Origin: DTU032 sp964346175
GTDB taxonomy: Bacteria > Bacillota > Clostridia > Saccharofermentanales > DTU023
Assembly (NCBI GenBank): GCA_964346175.1
Contig: CAYFTG010000001.1
Coordinates: 62,001-126,000 of the forward strand
Direction: 5' to 3'
Length of the DNA: 64,000 nucleotides
Below the pieces are notes generated by a model. That model was not told where the DNA came from and searched no databases. It saw only the letters and a program-made list of their open reading frames with translations. The position numbers and the translations under genes were made by a program. This document shows positions 9,701-17,354 of the stretch, piece after piece. Numbering within the stretch: position 1 is the first letter of the stretch; each line of letters opens with the position of its first letter.

Positions 9701-9730
9701 TCGCTTAATGTATTGTTTATTCATCTCCAT
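6716..9730 (-). CDS. nrdJ: Adenosylcobalamin-dependent ribonucleoside reductase (class II)
   Basis: NrdJ reduces ribonucleotides to deoxyribonucleotides using adenosylcobalamin to form a thiyl radical, with or without oxygen. The roughly 1004-residue product contains the QASACFILSIED segment with a redox Cys, a GGSGTGTNFSNIR loop, and NPCGEYAFLDDSSCNL with the active-site Cys and Glu. The C-terminal part holds a TSCPD-type domain and a final Cys cluster (CSNC, CKVCLDCGETTGC) that would accept and pass on reducing power. ATG 9730 is preferred because GAGGTGG ends 6 bases upstream; the frame continues upstream into promoter sequence with NrdR-like boxes. It leads an operon with cobO and an acyl-ACP thioesterase. 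Confidence 0.95.
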   Translation of the reverse strand: MEMNKQYIKRHFTTELEDSGKSVFDLFEWHKVDVYLQDHKTGRVICDMRDLEFPVHYSQQSCDIIASKYFRKAGVPTERGHEHSMRQVTDRMVSFWLASLLDEGMIDQSEYEILYDEITYALLAQMFAPNSPQWFNTGLKLKYDISGSDNALFYYDEEKDEVVQSNDSYTRSQASACFILSIEDKLMGPHSISEAYVTETKLFKGGSGTGTNFSNIRAEGEALSGGGHSSGLMSFLKGLDRNAGAIKSGGTTRRAAKMVSLDIDHPEIETFMSWKAKEEDKVIALAKMGYDADIDGEAYVTVSGQNSNNSVRFSDAFMKQVDSLDRKEDAKFKLRGRVDSNVNREVSVKSLWELFNHSAWRCADPAPQFDDTFNAWHTCPAGEDGEYGAKHNRINATNPCGEYAFLDDSSCNLASINVLRFYDIDTEHFDVASFTHMINLSQFVLEASIHWGQFPTEAIARKTWAFRATGLGMANLAALLMSLGLPYDSDEARQIGAALSGLITGQSYRLSAEMARRCGPFKHYDKNKSYMQRVIRNHSRAAGVRQDAPEDLGYDLPILSHETLQDLGLADLSDQIKESWEQAESVGAEHGYRNAQVSVMAPTGTISFAMDCASTSIEPFFSHVTYKKLSGGGFMKLVNPVVDNGLRALGYSEAERKDIKDYILREDENGMILDGKIEGAPHLREEDLAVFDTANQCGTGERYIHYLGHVKMVAAISPLISGAISKTVNLPNDATVQDFADVVLTSWKLGIKGITLYRDGSKFTQPLNLRLGAEVRSDIPLDEMSYQQLLNYAEATSESLAECEEALAGPRVHERVKPDGIRSGVTHPAQIEDVKVYITVNRDAEGQVVELFMTTDREGTLITGLLNSLSKTISVMLQYGIEPESISKMLRGQKFEPYGFVQRHPYIKYCTSVSDLISKVIDIETGDYTRVQVQPDGSGAKGKTLETPTQISMDEYIHENASEAAKNGERLYDGSTCSNCSGTRMVRNGTCKVCLDCGETTGCS

Positions 9731-9755
9731 CGTCTTCCACCTCATAAAATTAAAA

Positions 9756-9803
9756 TACGCTATATAGTGCCTTGTTTTAGATAATACCACTACATATTGT
9801 GGT
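9756..9803 (-). promoter_or_regulatory. Tandem NrdR-like boxes over the nrdJ promoter
   Basis: Two imperfect palindromes resemble the NrdR consensus ACACWATATATWGWGT: ACGCTATATAGTGC around 9757-9770 and CCACTACATATTGTGG at 9787-9802. Their centres (9763.5 and 9794.5) are 31 bases apart, the three-turn spacing reported for paired NrdR boxes. On the minus strand a promoter TTGTTG (9805-9810), 18-base spacer, TATTAT (9781-9786) places the upstream box inside the spacer and the other just past the -10. This is an architecture expected for repression by NrdR when deoxyribonucleotides are plentiful. The nrdR gene is not in the window. Confidence 0.7.
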
Positions 9804-9964
9804 TCAACAAAGAAGATTTTACAATTCCAAGCAATGTAACGTGATTGTAACAATTAGATTTTTTGAAAAATTTTGCTACTCAGAGTATCTTTTACTAACA
9901 ATAAACAGATTTCACATGCGAAATGATGAAGACTGTGCCATCAGTAGCTTTTGTGGTTTTTTCG

Positions 9965-9993
9965 TTGTAAAAACTTACAAGGTGTTTTATAAT
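9965..9993 (+). promoter_or_regulatory. Sigma-70-type promoter for the ApbE-like gene and cca
   Basis: TTGTAA at 9965-9970 and a perfect TATAAT at 9988-9993 are separated by 17 bases. Transcription would start near position 10000, leaving about 90 bases of leader before the GTG at 10090. Confidence 0.65.
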
Positions 9994-10089
9994 GTCATGG
10001 TGATTGTGCCTAATTATAATATTGATACTTATACATGTGTACTATGGTTCAGATAAAAATTTTAGAATAATTGAAGAGAGGTCTAAACA

Positions 10090-11094
10090 GTGGGTATTGA
10101 AGAACAAAGCACGACTTTTAACGAATTTGATAATCTAATCACGGTTGTGATCCACGCCATTCAGGGACGTGGCATGCATGATGGAGAGCCTTTGACAGAA
10201 AAGGACAAGAAGGATATCAAAGTACTCCTAAGCGAGTGTCGTGGTATCGCCAACAAAGTATCGCGCTGTCTCAATACGCAAATCAACCGAGCTGAATTAT
10301 CTTCTTTGATGCGCAGATATGAAGTCAACAAGCCCTTCAAAATCAGCCCCATGCTTTATGAGTTTCTCGATGCTAATTTGCATGTTTATGATTTGTCAGA
10401 TGGAGATTATGACTTCACCGTCACTCCCTTGACCATTGCCTGGCGCGAAATTGATGAAAAAGGGCTAACTCATTATGATGACGTCCTCAATGAAATCTTG
10501 CCACGCGTCGGCGCAGAGCACGTCGAGCTGGTTCCCGAGACATCATCGGTCATTCTGAAAATCCCGAATATGCGTCTGGACCACGGTGCTTCTTACAGAG
10601 GGTATACCCTCCATTACATCAAAGAGCACCTCCAGAGGAGCGGCGTTACGAGCGGATATATCAATATGGGCGGCAACCTCTACATGATCGGTCGCAAACC
10701 CGACGGCACCTCCTGGCGGACCAGCATAATTAATCATCTGGATGACGACAAACCGATCGGCGTAATCGAACTGGAGAACAAGGCAATTGCCAGTGCGACG
10801 GTCGACGAACGCGGCTATGTCAAAGGAACACGCCTCTATCGTCATCTGATCAATCCTTATACAGGCAAAAAGCGCGAATCCGGCCTTTTCAGCGTCACCT
10901 GTGTGTCCGGCTCTCCTGGGGTAGCGGATATCCTGACAACGGTCCTCTTCCTGATCGGTCTGGAGCGCGGCAAGAAGTTTATGAAAGAGCTCTCAAAAGA
11001 AATGGGTGTTTACATTGCGTATGCCGCAGTCAACAATGACGGAGAGGTCTTTCTCAGCCCCAGCCTGGAATTTGTTCCCGTTGAGGATCTCTAA
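10090..11094 (+). CDS. ApbE-like FAD:protein FMN transferase homologue, divergent
   Basis: ApbE/Ftp enzymes use FAD to attach FMN to Thr or Ser of target flavoproteins. The 334-residue product has recognisable family landmarks: MRLDHGASYRGYTL (equivalent of the usual DLGxIAKGY segment) near residue 160, YINMGGNLYMIG near 195, HLINPYTG near 255 and ADILTTVLFLIG near 280. Several positions deviate, for example ASYRGY for AIAKGY. There is no signal peptide or lipobox, unlike most exported ApbE proteins, so it would act in the cytoplasm. The start is GTG 10090 with AGAGAGG upstream. Its stop overlaps the cca start (TAATG), so the two are translationally coupled. Activity is uncertain. Confidence 0.7.
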   Translation: MGIEEQSTTFNEFDNLITVVIHAIQGRGMHDGEPLTEKDKKDIKVLLSECRGIANKVSRCLNTQINRAELSSLMRRYEVNKPFKISPMLYEFLDANLHVYDLSDGDYDFTVTPLTIAWREIDEKGLTHYDDVLNEILPRVGAEHVELVPETSSVILKIPNMRLDHGASYRGYTLHYIKEHLQRSGVTSGYINMGGNLYMIGRKPDGTSWRTSIINHLDDDKPIGVIELENKAIASATVDERGYVKGTRLYRHLINPYTGKKRESGLFSVTCVSGSPGVADILTTVLFLIGLERGKKFMKELSKEMGVYIAYAAVNNDGEVFLSPSLEFVPVEDL

Positions 11095-12404
11095 TGAACT
11101 CAGACTCAGAACTGTTCCAGCCTGAGTCTGTCCAGTCTTATCGGGATGCAGCTTTATTCTGTATAGAAAAACTCGAAGCCAATAATTACGAAGCATATGT
11201 CGTGGGCGGTTCCGTCCGCGACATTTTTTTGGGGCGGAAAATATCTGATCTTGATATCGCAACTTCGGCCTTGCCGCAGGAAGTGCGTGAGGTCTTTTCC
11301 ACTTTCAGAGTTTTGGATACCGGCATCCGGCATGGGACTGTCACGCTGCTAATACCTGCACAGGGCAAGGCAAATTTCCAAGTGGAAATCACCACCTATC
11401 GCCTGGAATCTACCTACAGTGATGCTCGTCGACCCGATCGAGTGGAGTTCACAGCTTCTATTGCAGAGGATCTGGCTCGCCGTGATCTGACAATAAACGC
11501 CATGGCTTGGCATCCTCAGCGCGGGCTGCAAGACCCTTACGGCGGACAAGCAGATTTAAAGGCGGGCCTGCTCAGGGCCGTCGGCGAACCTGAAGAAAGA
11601 TTCGATGAAGACGCTCTGCGCATCTTGCGCACGCTGCGTTTCGCCGCTGAGCTAGGTTTTGAGATCGAGGAGGCGACAGAGCGAGCCTTGCTGGAAAAGC
11701 AGGAGCGCTTAGAACTCATTGCTGTTGAGAGATTGCAGGTTGAGTTTTTCCGCCTCGTCACAGCGGCGTATACCCCGCGAGTCCTTGACAAGTATTGGCA
11801 GGTGATCGCGGTCTTTCTTCCTGAATTCAACAAATTAGCAGACAGTGCCTTGAGGGCAAAGTATTTACCGCAGTTGGCTTCGCTACCACCTCAGCCTGCC
11901 GAGCGTTTGGCCTATCTGGTGGCGGTTTTTTATCTGCATGGAGATGTGGGTGCACCTGTGAAGCGGGCGGGTGTTCCGGCCGCATCTTTCTGCAGGGACT
12001 TAAAATGTTCGAAAAAACTGAGCGAGGAGATCTTCGTCTTAAGTAAGTACTGTGCGCGGTCTATTCCGGCTGATAGAATCTCCGTTGATGCTGCCCGACA
12101 GGAGCTAGACTCGGTCGGCCGGTGTTTTAAGGAGCTTGTCGAGATGAAGCGGCTTCTGGGCCGGACCCGGGGGGAGGATCTGGAGGAGCTCGCACGGATT
12201 GATCAGGAACTGAACTCAGCCGGGCTCTTGGGTATTAGATCGCTTGCGCTTGATGGTCGGGATGTGCTTGAACTCGGTTTCAAAGGCGAGGCCATCGGAG
12301 AAATCCTTAATAAACTCTATACAGCTGTACTCTGTGAAGGTCTAGCTAATGAAAAAGATGTTTTGCTAGAACGCGCTGATTCGTACAGGAAATCCGGCAA
12401 CTAA
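11094..12404 (+). CDS. cca: CCA tRNA nucleotidyltransferase
   Basis: The enzyme adds or repairs the CCA tail of tRNAs. The 436-residue class II protein shows the poly(A) polymerase/CCA head: VVGGSVRDIFLGRKISDLDIAT at residues about 36-57, with the two metal-binding Asp residues in SDLDIA. RDLTINAMAW and DPYGGQADLKAG follow near residue 130, and the RNA-binding neck helix region DEDALRILRTLRFAAELGF lies near residue 168. The ATG overlaps the stop of the ApbE-like gene by one base. The 3' end overlaps the convergent EamA transporter gene by four bases. Confidence 0.93.
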   Translation: MNSDSELFQPESVQSYRDAALFCIEKLEANNYEAYVVGGSVRDIFLGRKISDLDIATSALPQEVREVFSTFRVLDTGIRHGTVTLLIPAQGKANFQVEITTYRLESTYSDARRPDRVEFTASIAEDLARRDLTINAMAWHPQRGLQDPYGGQADLKAGLLRAVGEPEERFDEDALRILRTLRFAAELGFEIEEATERALLEKQERLELIAVERLQVEFFRLVTAAYTPRVLDKYWQVIAVFLPEFNKLADSALRAKYLPQLASLPPQPAERLAYLVAVFYLHGDVGAPVKRAGVPAASFCRDLKCSKKLSEEIFVLSKYCARSIPADRISVDAARQELDSVGRCFKELVEMKRLLGRTRGEDLEELARIDQELNSAGLLGIRSLALDGRDVLELGFKGEAIGEILNKLYTAVLCEGLANEKDVLLERADSYRKSGN

Positions 12405-13363
12405 AACTCGAGTTCTCCTTCTGCGGTAAAATCATCATCGTCGTCTTCCTCGTCCTGTTCATCAGAATCATCGGGGTTTGTCGACTTAGCTAGCTTATCC
12501 TGCTTGGCCCTTTCTCTATTTTCCAAATACTGAACATAAAAGGCGGCGCTTAACATAAGGATACTGCCTTGGATTTCGCGAGGGCTCAGTAGCTGTCCCA
12601 ATATGACCGTACCGCCGATAGCGGCGAAAACGGCCTCCAAACTCATGATCATGGAGGCGACGGTAGGCTGGCTGTCTCTTTGTGCGACGATCTGCAAGGT
12701 GAAAGCCACGCCGCAAGAAAAGATACCCGCATAGAGTATCGTCGGCAGGGCGGCGCTGATCAGCGGGGGAGCCAGACTTTCGAAAAGAAGTGCGGGCACA
12801 AAGGACAATACGGCAGAAATGAGAAATTGGGCGGCGCTGAGTGCGATCGGATCAACGTCCTTAGCGTATTTCGCAATGGCGATGATGTGGAAGCTGTAGC
12901 CTAAGGCACCTAATAGCAGGAGCATGTCTGAGATGGAAAAGCTTCCTGTATCTGCGAAGGTCATGAGGAAGAGTCCTGCCACGGCGATTGCGACAGCGAT
13001 CCAATGGAAGAAGCCAACTCTTTTGCCGAAGATCTGACTAATAATCGGGACGAAAACAATATAGAGGCTGGTGATGAAGCCTGCTTTTCCTGCGCTTGCC
13101 GTCTGCAGAGCGTACTGTTGCAAGGAGCTGGAAGCAAAGAGGAGTAGGCCGATGATGAAGGCTGCTTTGAAGAAATTGCGATCGAGGTGCGGCTTACGCA
13201 TGATCAGTAGGGGAAGCAAAACCAAAACCCCGATGGTGTAGCGCAGTACGTTAAAGGCGAAGGGACCGATATGCTCCATGCCGGCTGACTGGGCGACAAA
13301 AGTTAAACCCCACAAGAGGGCTGTCAAGAGAAGAAGTAAATGTGCTTTTTTGCTTTTTTCCAC
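12401..13363 (-). CDS. EamA/DMT family transporter
   Basis: The 320-residue protein has about ten membrane segments arranged as two EamA repeats, starting with LLLLLTALLWGLTFVAQSAGM. Conserved features include the ASSLQQYALQTASAGKAGFI segment and, in the second repeat, SLEAVFAAIGGTVILGQ. Family members export amino acids or other metabolites; the substrate is unknown. The C-terminal 35 residues are very acidic (DSDEQDEEDDDDD), a disordered tail unusual for the family. The start is GTG 13363 behind AAGGA. The stop converges on cca. Confidence 0.88.
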   Translation of the reverse strand: MEKSKKAHLLLLLTALLWGLTFVAQSAGMEHIGPFAFNVLRYTIGVLVLLPLLIMRKPHLDRNFFKAAFIIGLLLFASSSLQQYALQTASAGKAGFITSLYIVFVPIISQIFGKRVGFFHWIAVAIAVAGLFLMTFADTGSFSISDMLLLLGALGYSFHIIAIAKYAKDVDPIALSAAQFLISAVLSFVPALLFESLAPPLISAALPTILYAGIFSCGVAFTLQIVAQRDSQPTVASMIMSLEAVFAAIGGTVILGQLLSPREIQGSILMLSAAFYVQYLENRERAKQDKLAKSTNPDDSDEQDEEDDDDDFTAEGELEF

Positions 13364-13386
13364 TTCGGTTCCTTCTTAGCGTTGCC

Positions 13387-13818
13387 TTAGCGGCGTATTA
13401 GTTGCAGCGTGCCTGATTTGTCTCCGGCGATTGTTAGGCGACTTCCGTCAAGGAGAAAGCTGGCTTCTTCTTTGATGGTCTCGCCTAGTTGTGTCGTGGA
13501 TAAGCTGAGCCTGTTTTCGGAGATGAATTCATATTTAATCGTAAGAGTGCGGTACATGATTATTTCGTATTCGCTGTCGGCATCGTCTTCTGAAGCACGT
13601 GGTATTTCGGCAGATATTTCAATCTCTCCGTTTGAGCGGAACTCCAGGAGGGTCGTTCCTTTGCCTTGACTGACATCCATATCTCCGCTCTCTAGGGCCC
13701 ACAAACCCAGCAAAGGGTTTTCTTCCTTCCTGCAGGCAGCAGGCAGCAGCAGAACAGAGAGCAGCAAGAGCAGCGTGAGGATTAACGCGGGCTTCTGTTT
13801 GCTTTTTCTATGCTTCAC
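13387..13818 (-). CDS. Small lipoprotein, lipocalin-like
   Basis: The 143-residue product has a lipoprotein signal: a basic start, a leucine-rich core and the lipobox LPAAC near residue 29. The mature part (GLWALESGDMDVSQG and LEFRSNGEIEIS) has the alternating pattern of a small beta-barrel as in lipocalin-like domains of Bacillota lipoproteins. No specific function is recognised. Its GTG start at 13818 overlaps the 3' end of the endonuclease-like gene upstream, so the two are probably co-transcribed. Confidence 0.65.
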   Translation of the reverse strand: MKHRKSKQKPALILTLLLLLSVLLLPAACRKEENPLLGLWALESGDMDVSQGKGTTLLEFRSNGEIEISAEIPRASEDDADSEYEIIMYRTLTIKYEFISENRLSLSTTQLGETIKEEASFLLDGSRLTIAGDKSGTLQLIRR

Positions 13819-14317
13819 TCAGTATTCTTCCAGTCTCAAATATTTCCAGCCTTATCTGCATGCATACCATAATAACAAAGCTAGACAAGAAACGTGCTAG
13901 GTTCAGAAACGTGCCTGGCACAAAAGTTAACTTGTGGTACAGAAATGGGTAATTATGTACGTCTTCACCATGGGAGACAAACCAATGTGCTAAAGCAAGT
14001 AGGCGTGGAGTTTTTTGGTTGAAAAATCCGGAAGGCCAAATCCATTTTTTTATATCTTCCGGATTCTGCTCGAGAAGCCACGCCGCCGTAAACCTACCCA
14101 CTCCTGCCGCTTCCTTCAGATTAGTCAACGCCATCTCAACATTAGTCCAAGCAGTATTTTGTGTCAGAATTGCACCGGCCATCATTTCCCAGTCCGTGTC
14201 AGCCGGCCACCAGCCCAGAGGTCCGTAGGTTTCAAATAATGCTGCCAGACAATGCAAAAATTCTCGATCCAAAGCTTTAGGTTTTTGCCCCTTATCTGAG
14301 TTAATTGAATGTGTCAT
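13808..14317 (-). pseudogene. HhH-GPD (endonuclease III-like) gene, C-terminus replaced
   Basis: The first ~125 residues match endonuclease III-related base-excision glycosylases: GPLGWWPADTDWEMMAGAILTQNTAWTNVEMALTNL is the family's N-terminal helix set. The helix-hairpin-helix (LPGIGxxTA) and the catalytic Lys/Asp segment that should follow near residue 130 are missing. Instead the frame runs into a REP-like palindrome (13891-13934) and ends after about 40 unrelated residues, 169 in all against about 210-230 for the family. Without the catalytic region it should be inactive, so I call it a remnant. The alternative is a short paralogue with a new role. Confidence 0.65.
13891..13934. repeat. 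REP-like palindromic element inside the nth-like remnant
   Basis: GTGCCTGGCAC at 13911-13921 is followed by AAAAGTTAACTTG, matching the right arm of the perfect palindrome at 17774-17810. To its left is a tandem near-repeat, AGAAACGTGC at 13889-13898 and AGAAACGTGC at 13905-13914. It sits exactly where the endonuclease-like protein loses family similarity. Confidence 0.6.
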
Positions 14318-14344
14318 ATCAGGTGTCTTTTCTCCCTTTTTCCC

Positions 14345-15307
14345 TTAAAGCGAGAAGAGCATTGTAGATAGCCAAATCACGAATATGAGGCTCACAGCGC
14401 AAAGAATCGTCGTCAGCAAGACAACCTGTGACGCAAAATCCGCTTCATTGTCGTTGGCAGATGCAATCAAAGCCGTATTCACCGCAGTCGGCAGCGCAGA
14501 CGAGATGAATAGCGCTCTTGCCATGACTCCGCTAATCCCCAAAAGCTCAATCAAAAGTAGCGCTATAAGCGGGCTGCCGACAAGCCTGAGCAAAGCTGCG
14601 ATCCACACATCGCGTTTCCCTAAGGTGAATTTCGTGTAGGAAAGCTGCACGCCTAACGCAATGATGGACATCATAATGAGTGCGTTGCTGCTAATCTCCA
14701 GTGCCGACCAGAAAAAGGCCTGCGTAAGATCGAAGGGTATCTGCTTTAGTAGCAGCACTAAAGGAACAACGTAGGTCATGGGCATCCGCAAGATTATGCT
14801 CAGCGCATCGCGAGCCGATGTCTTGGCGCAAGCGGCATTGTAATAGCTGACCGTATGAGTCAGGATGTTTTGCACTACAAAAACAACGATCTGTATTGAC
14901 AGCGCCAGATCCAGCCAGGGGGTCGCGCCATTGATCAGGTAACGGCCACTCGAAAAAACCAGAGTTATCAGTGGAATCCCGATATTACCGGCATTGAAGT
15001 ACGACACAGAGTTCTGAAACGCCATCCGCAACGCAGTTTGTTGACCTAAAAGCCTAGATACTACGTTCGAAACAATCAGCAAAAACACTAGTAAAAGCAC
15101 GCTGAAAAACACTATCAACAACTGATCACTGCCGAAGTCCGTATTGTAAAGTTGGACGACAGCAAACGACGGCATCGTGATATAGAAAATAATATTGCTT
15201 AAAGTCCCGACATCCATCTTGAATTTTCGGCCCAATATCAGGCCGGCCAAAATCAAGAGGAACAGCGGGACAATATTGTAAAGAAAAATATGTAATGCAG
15301 GATGCAC
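14345..15307 (-). CDS. AEC (auxin efflux carrier) family transporter
   Basis: The 320-residue protein has about ten membrane helices. The N-terminal FLYNIVPLFLLILAGLILGRKF and the SYFNAGNIGIPLITLVF segment (NxGxxG-type motif near residue 105) are typical of AEC permeases, which export malate, other organic acids or amino acids. A second characteristic motif, SALPTAVNTALIASANDNEADF, lies near residue 270. The GTG start at 15307 follows AGGAG at 8 bases. Substrate unknown. Confidence 0.88.
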   Translation of the reverse strand: MHPALHIFLYNIVPLFLLILAGLILGRKFKMDVGTLSNIIFYITMPSFAVVQLYNTDFGSDQLLIVFFSVLLLVFLLIVSNVVSRLLGQQTALRMAFQNSVSYFNAGNIGIPLITLVFSSGRYLINGATPWLDLALSIQIVVFVVQNILTHTVSYYNAACAKTSARDALSIILRMPMTYVVPLVLLLKQIPFDLTQAFFWSALEISSNALIMMSIIALGVQLSYTKFTLGKRDVWIAALLRLVGSPLIALLLIELLGISGVMARALFISSALPTAVNTALIASANDNEADFASQVVLLTTILCAVSLIFVIWLSTMLFSL

Positions 15308-15379
15308 TATTTAGTCTCCTCGCTCTCGAAAGCGATAATAGCAACCGTTACATCTCAAGTAGGCGGTAGGCTAAGGTGC

Positions 15380-16168
15380 TTAATTCACAAAAGCTCTCTC
15401 ATACATATCCGGATATTCATAGTNNNNNNNNNNNNNNNNNNNNNNNNNNNNNNNNNNNNNNNNNNNNNNNNNNNNNNNNNNNNNNNNNNNNNNNNNNNNN
15501 NNNNNNNNNNNNNNNNNNNNNNNCAAAGCTTTTTCCTGCGGCCAGACCTTTCGGACTGCCTCCAGAACTTCTAGCAGAAAGCGAGCGCGGTTTTGCAGGT
15601 TCCCACCATATTCATCTTGTCGTTTGTTGGATATCGGCGACAAAAATGTACTGAGGAGATAACCGTGAGCGCCATGAATCTCAATGGCATCAAAGCCTGC
15701 GGTATCTGCTCTTTTTGCCCCATCGCAGAAGGCCTGCTTAACTTCAGCCATGTCTGCATGCGTCATCTCGCGCGGAGTACGATATGTTTCATCAGAGGCA
15801 CAGGCGCTGGGCGAGATAGTGTAGTCTTGCTTTTCGCCTTCGGCTTCACTTTTGCGACCTGCATGATTCAGCTGCAAGGCCATTAAGGCACCTTCACTAT
15901 GGCAGGCATCGACGATTCTCTTCAATCCTGCGATATGAGCGTTATCCCAGATGCCCAGACAATTATCCGTAATGCGACCATTAGGCATAACGCCGGTAGC
16001 TTCCATAATGATTAAGGATGTCCCGCCGATTGCGCGGCTACTGTAATGCACTAGGTGTCTATCTTTGACGTGACCATCAGTTTCAGCAGTAAACAAACAC
16101 ATAGGTGGCATCACTATTCTGTTCTTAAGCTTGAGATTTTTCAGTTCAAAAGGTTCAAAAATATGCAT
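15380..16168 (-). CDS. Old Yellow Enzyme family NADH:flavin oxidoreductase (interrupted by assembly gap)
   Basis: The N-terminal ~215 residues show an FMN-dependent OYE barrel of the YqjM type. Landmarks are FEPFELKNLKLKNRIVMPPM with the conserved Cys just after, MALQLNHAGRKS, the substrate His-Ala-His motif EIHGAHGYLLSTFLSP, and SNKRQDEYGGNLQNRARF. The gap 15424-15523 then removes the middle of the second half. The last residues (YEYPDMYERAF) match the usual OYE C-terminus. Such enzymes reduce activated alkenes with NAD(P)H. The ATG at 16168 has GGAAGGAG 5 bases upstream. Family length implies about 110 residues are missing, so the true gap is nearer 330 than 100 bases. Confidence 0.85.
   Translation of the reverse strand: MHIFEPFELKNLKLKNRIVMPPMCLFTAETDGHVKDRHLVHYSSRAIGGTSLIIMEATGVMPNGRITDNCLGIWDNAHIAGLKRIVDACHSEGALMALQLNHAGRKSEAEGEKQDYTISPSACASDETYRTPREMTHADMAEVKQAFCDGAKRADTAGFDAIEIHGAHGYLLSTFLSPISNKRQDEYGGNLQNRARFLLEVLEAVRKVWPQEKALXXXXXXXXXXXXXXXXXXXXXXXXXXXXXXXXXXYEYPDMYERAFVN
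15424..15523. other. Assembly gap (100 N)
   Basis: Exactly 100 N, the conventional placeholder for a gap of unknown size. It lies within the Old Yellow Enzyme gene; reading frame and end sequences on both sides agree with one gene. Confidence 0.95.
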
Positions 16169-16310
16169 ATTTTCTCCTTCCCCGTTTCGGGTGCCTTCTC
16201 GTCTAATGGATGCTGCATTAATTTCAGCAATAGCTCCATCATAGAATACAATAGACATACGTTCTACGGTAGCTTAAACTCATTGTGATGGTTTTAATAG
16301 GAGGCCGACA

Positions 16311-17348
16311 ATGAACGAATGCGGATTAATTGATCTTAGAAGTGATACTGTTACCCATCCCACAGCAGAAATGCGGCAGCGGATGTTTGAGGCGGAAATC
16401 GGAGATGACGTTTATAGCGATGACCCGACCACCAACGAGCTGGAGAGACTTGCGGCGGAGATTTTGGGTAAAGAGGCAGCTCTTTTTGTTCCTAGCGGGA
16501 CTATGGGGAACCAATTGGGTGTGCTAGTACACACTCAGCGCGGTCAAGAAATTATTCTCGGCTCCAATTCACATATTTTTGTGCACGAAGTCGGTGCGGC
16601 TGCCGTACTATCAGGTGTCAGCATGAAAACGCTCGAGTTCTCAGGCGACCTGCCTGAAGTCGAAAAGATCGAATCTTCAATCCGAGCTGATGATATTCAC
16701 GAGCCGGAAACGAGTCTGATTTGTCTCGAGAACGCACTGTCTAACGGTCGCGTTGTGCCGCTGTCAACAATGCGGGAAGTGTACGACTTGTCCAGGCGGC
16801 ACCATCTCGCTGTACATTTGGACGGCGCGAGGCTGTTTAATGCTGCAGCCTTCCTCGATATCGACGTCAAAGAAATCACACAATATGTTGACACGGTTAA
16901 TGTTTGTCTTTCCAAGGGTCTTTGTGCACCGATTGGCAGCATCTTCGCCGGACCCGCCAAAGTGGTGAAGCGGGCTCGCAAATGGCGTAAACTCTTAGGT
17001 GGCGGTATGCGTCAGACCGGTTTTATCGCTGCTCCCGCTTTGCTTGCGCTTCAGGAGATGCCTAAGAGACTGCTAGAGGATCACGCCAACGCAGATTATC
17101 TTGCGAAAAAATTGGCAGAGGTCGCTGGAGTCTCTGTACTTTCGGAGAGACGCGATATCAATATGGTCTTTTTCACAATTGATCATGACAATGACACGCT
17201 GGGGCAACTCCCGGCTCTGCTGAAGGAAAAAGGCATCTTGGTCAACGGGCATGAAAAGAACGGTGAATGGCGCTGGGTTACTCACAAGGATGTGAACCGC
17301 GAAGATATTGATCGGGCGGTCTCGAGTTTAAAAGAACTGTTGAAGTAG
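16311..17348 (+). CDS. ltaE: Low-specificity L-threonine aldolase
   Basis: This PLP enzyme cleaves L-threonine or L-allo-threonine to glycine and acetaldehyde. The 345-residue product begins with the family hallmark IDLRSDTVTHPTAEMR, followed by GDDVYSDDPTTNELE and FVPSGTMGNQLG. The PLP lysine is in VNVCLSKGLCAPIGS near residue 205, and the His/Asp contacts are in HLDGARLFNAA. ATG 16311 has GGAGG 6 bases upstream. It stands alone between the divergent OYE gene and the convergent yjbQ. Confidence 0.93.
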   Translation: MNECGLIDLRSDTVTHPTAEMRQRMFEAEIGDDVYSDDPTTNELERLAAEILGKEAALFVPSGTMGNQLGVLVHTQRGQEIILGSNSHIFVHEVGAAAVLSGVSMKTLEFSGDLPEVEKIESSIRADDIHEPETSLICLENALSNGRVVPLSTMREVYDLSRRHHLAVHLDGARLFNAAAFLDIDVKEITQYVDTVNVCLSKGLCAPIGSIFAGPAKVVKRARKWRKLLGGGMRQTGFIAAPALLALQEMPKRLLEDHANADYLAKKLAEVAGVSVLSERRDINMVFFTIDHDNDTLGQLPALLKEKGILVNGHEKNGEWRWVTHKDVNREDIDRAVSSLKELLK

Positions 17349-17354
17349 TTCTTA

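Larger units (their letters stand above)
9731..10089. other. Divergent intergenic region between nrdJ and the ApbE-like gene
   Basis: This 359-base AT-rich region holds the nrdJ promoter with its NrdR-like boxes on the left and a plus-strand promoter (9965-9993) on the right. An open frame at 9799-10056 has no ribosome site and an unlikely composition. No cobalamin riboswitch B12-box was recognised upstream of nrdJ. Confidence 0.6.

Noticed and set aside
9799..10056. 85-residue open frame between nrdJ and the ApbE-like gene
   Set aside because: It overlaps the nrdJ promoter and NrdR-like boxes, has no ribosome site and an unusual Cys/Phe/Tyr-rich composition with no family resemblance.
9731..10089. 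Cobalamin riboswitch upstream of nrdJ-cobO
   Set aside because: No B12-box-like sequence or suitable stem was found; the region is better explained by NrdR-like boxes and two promoters.
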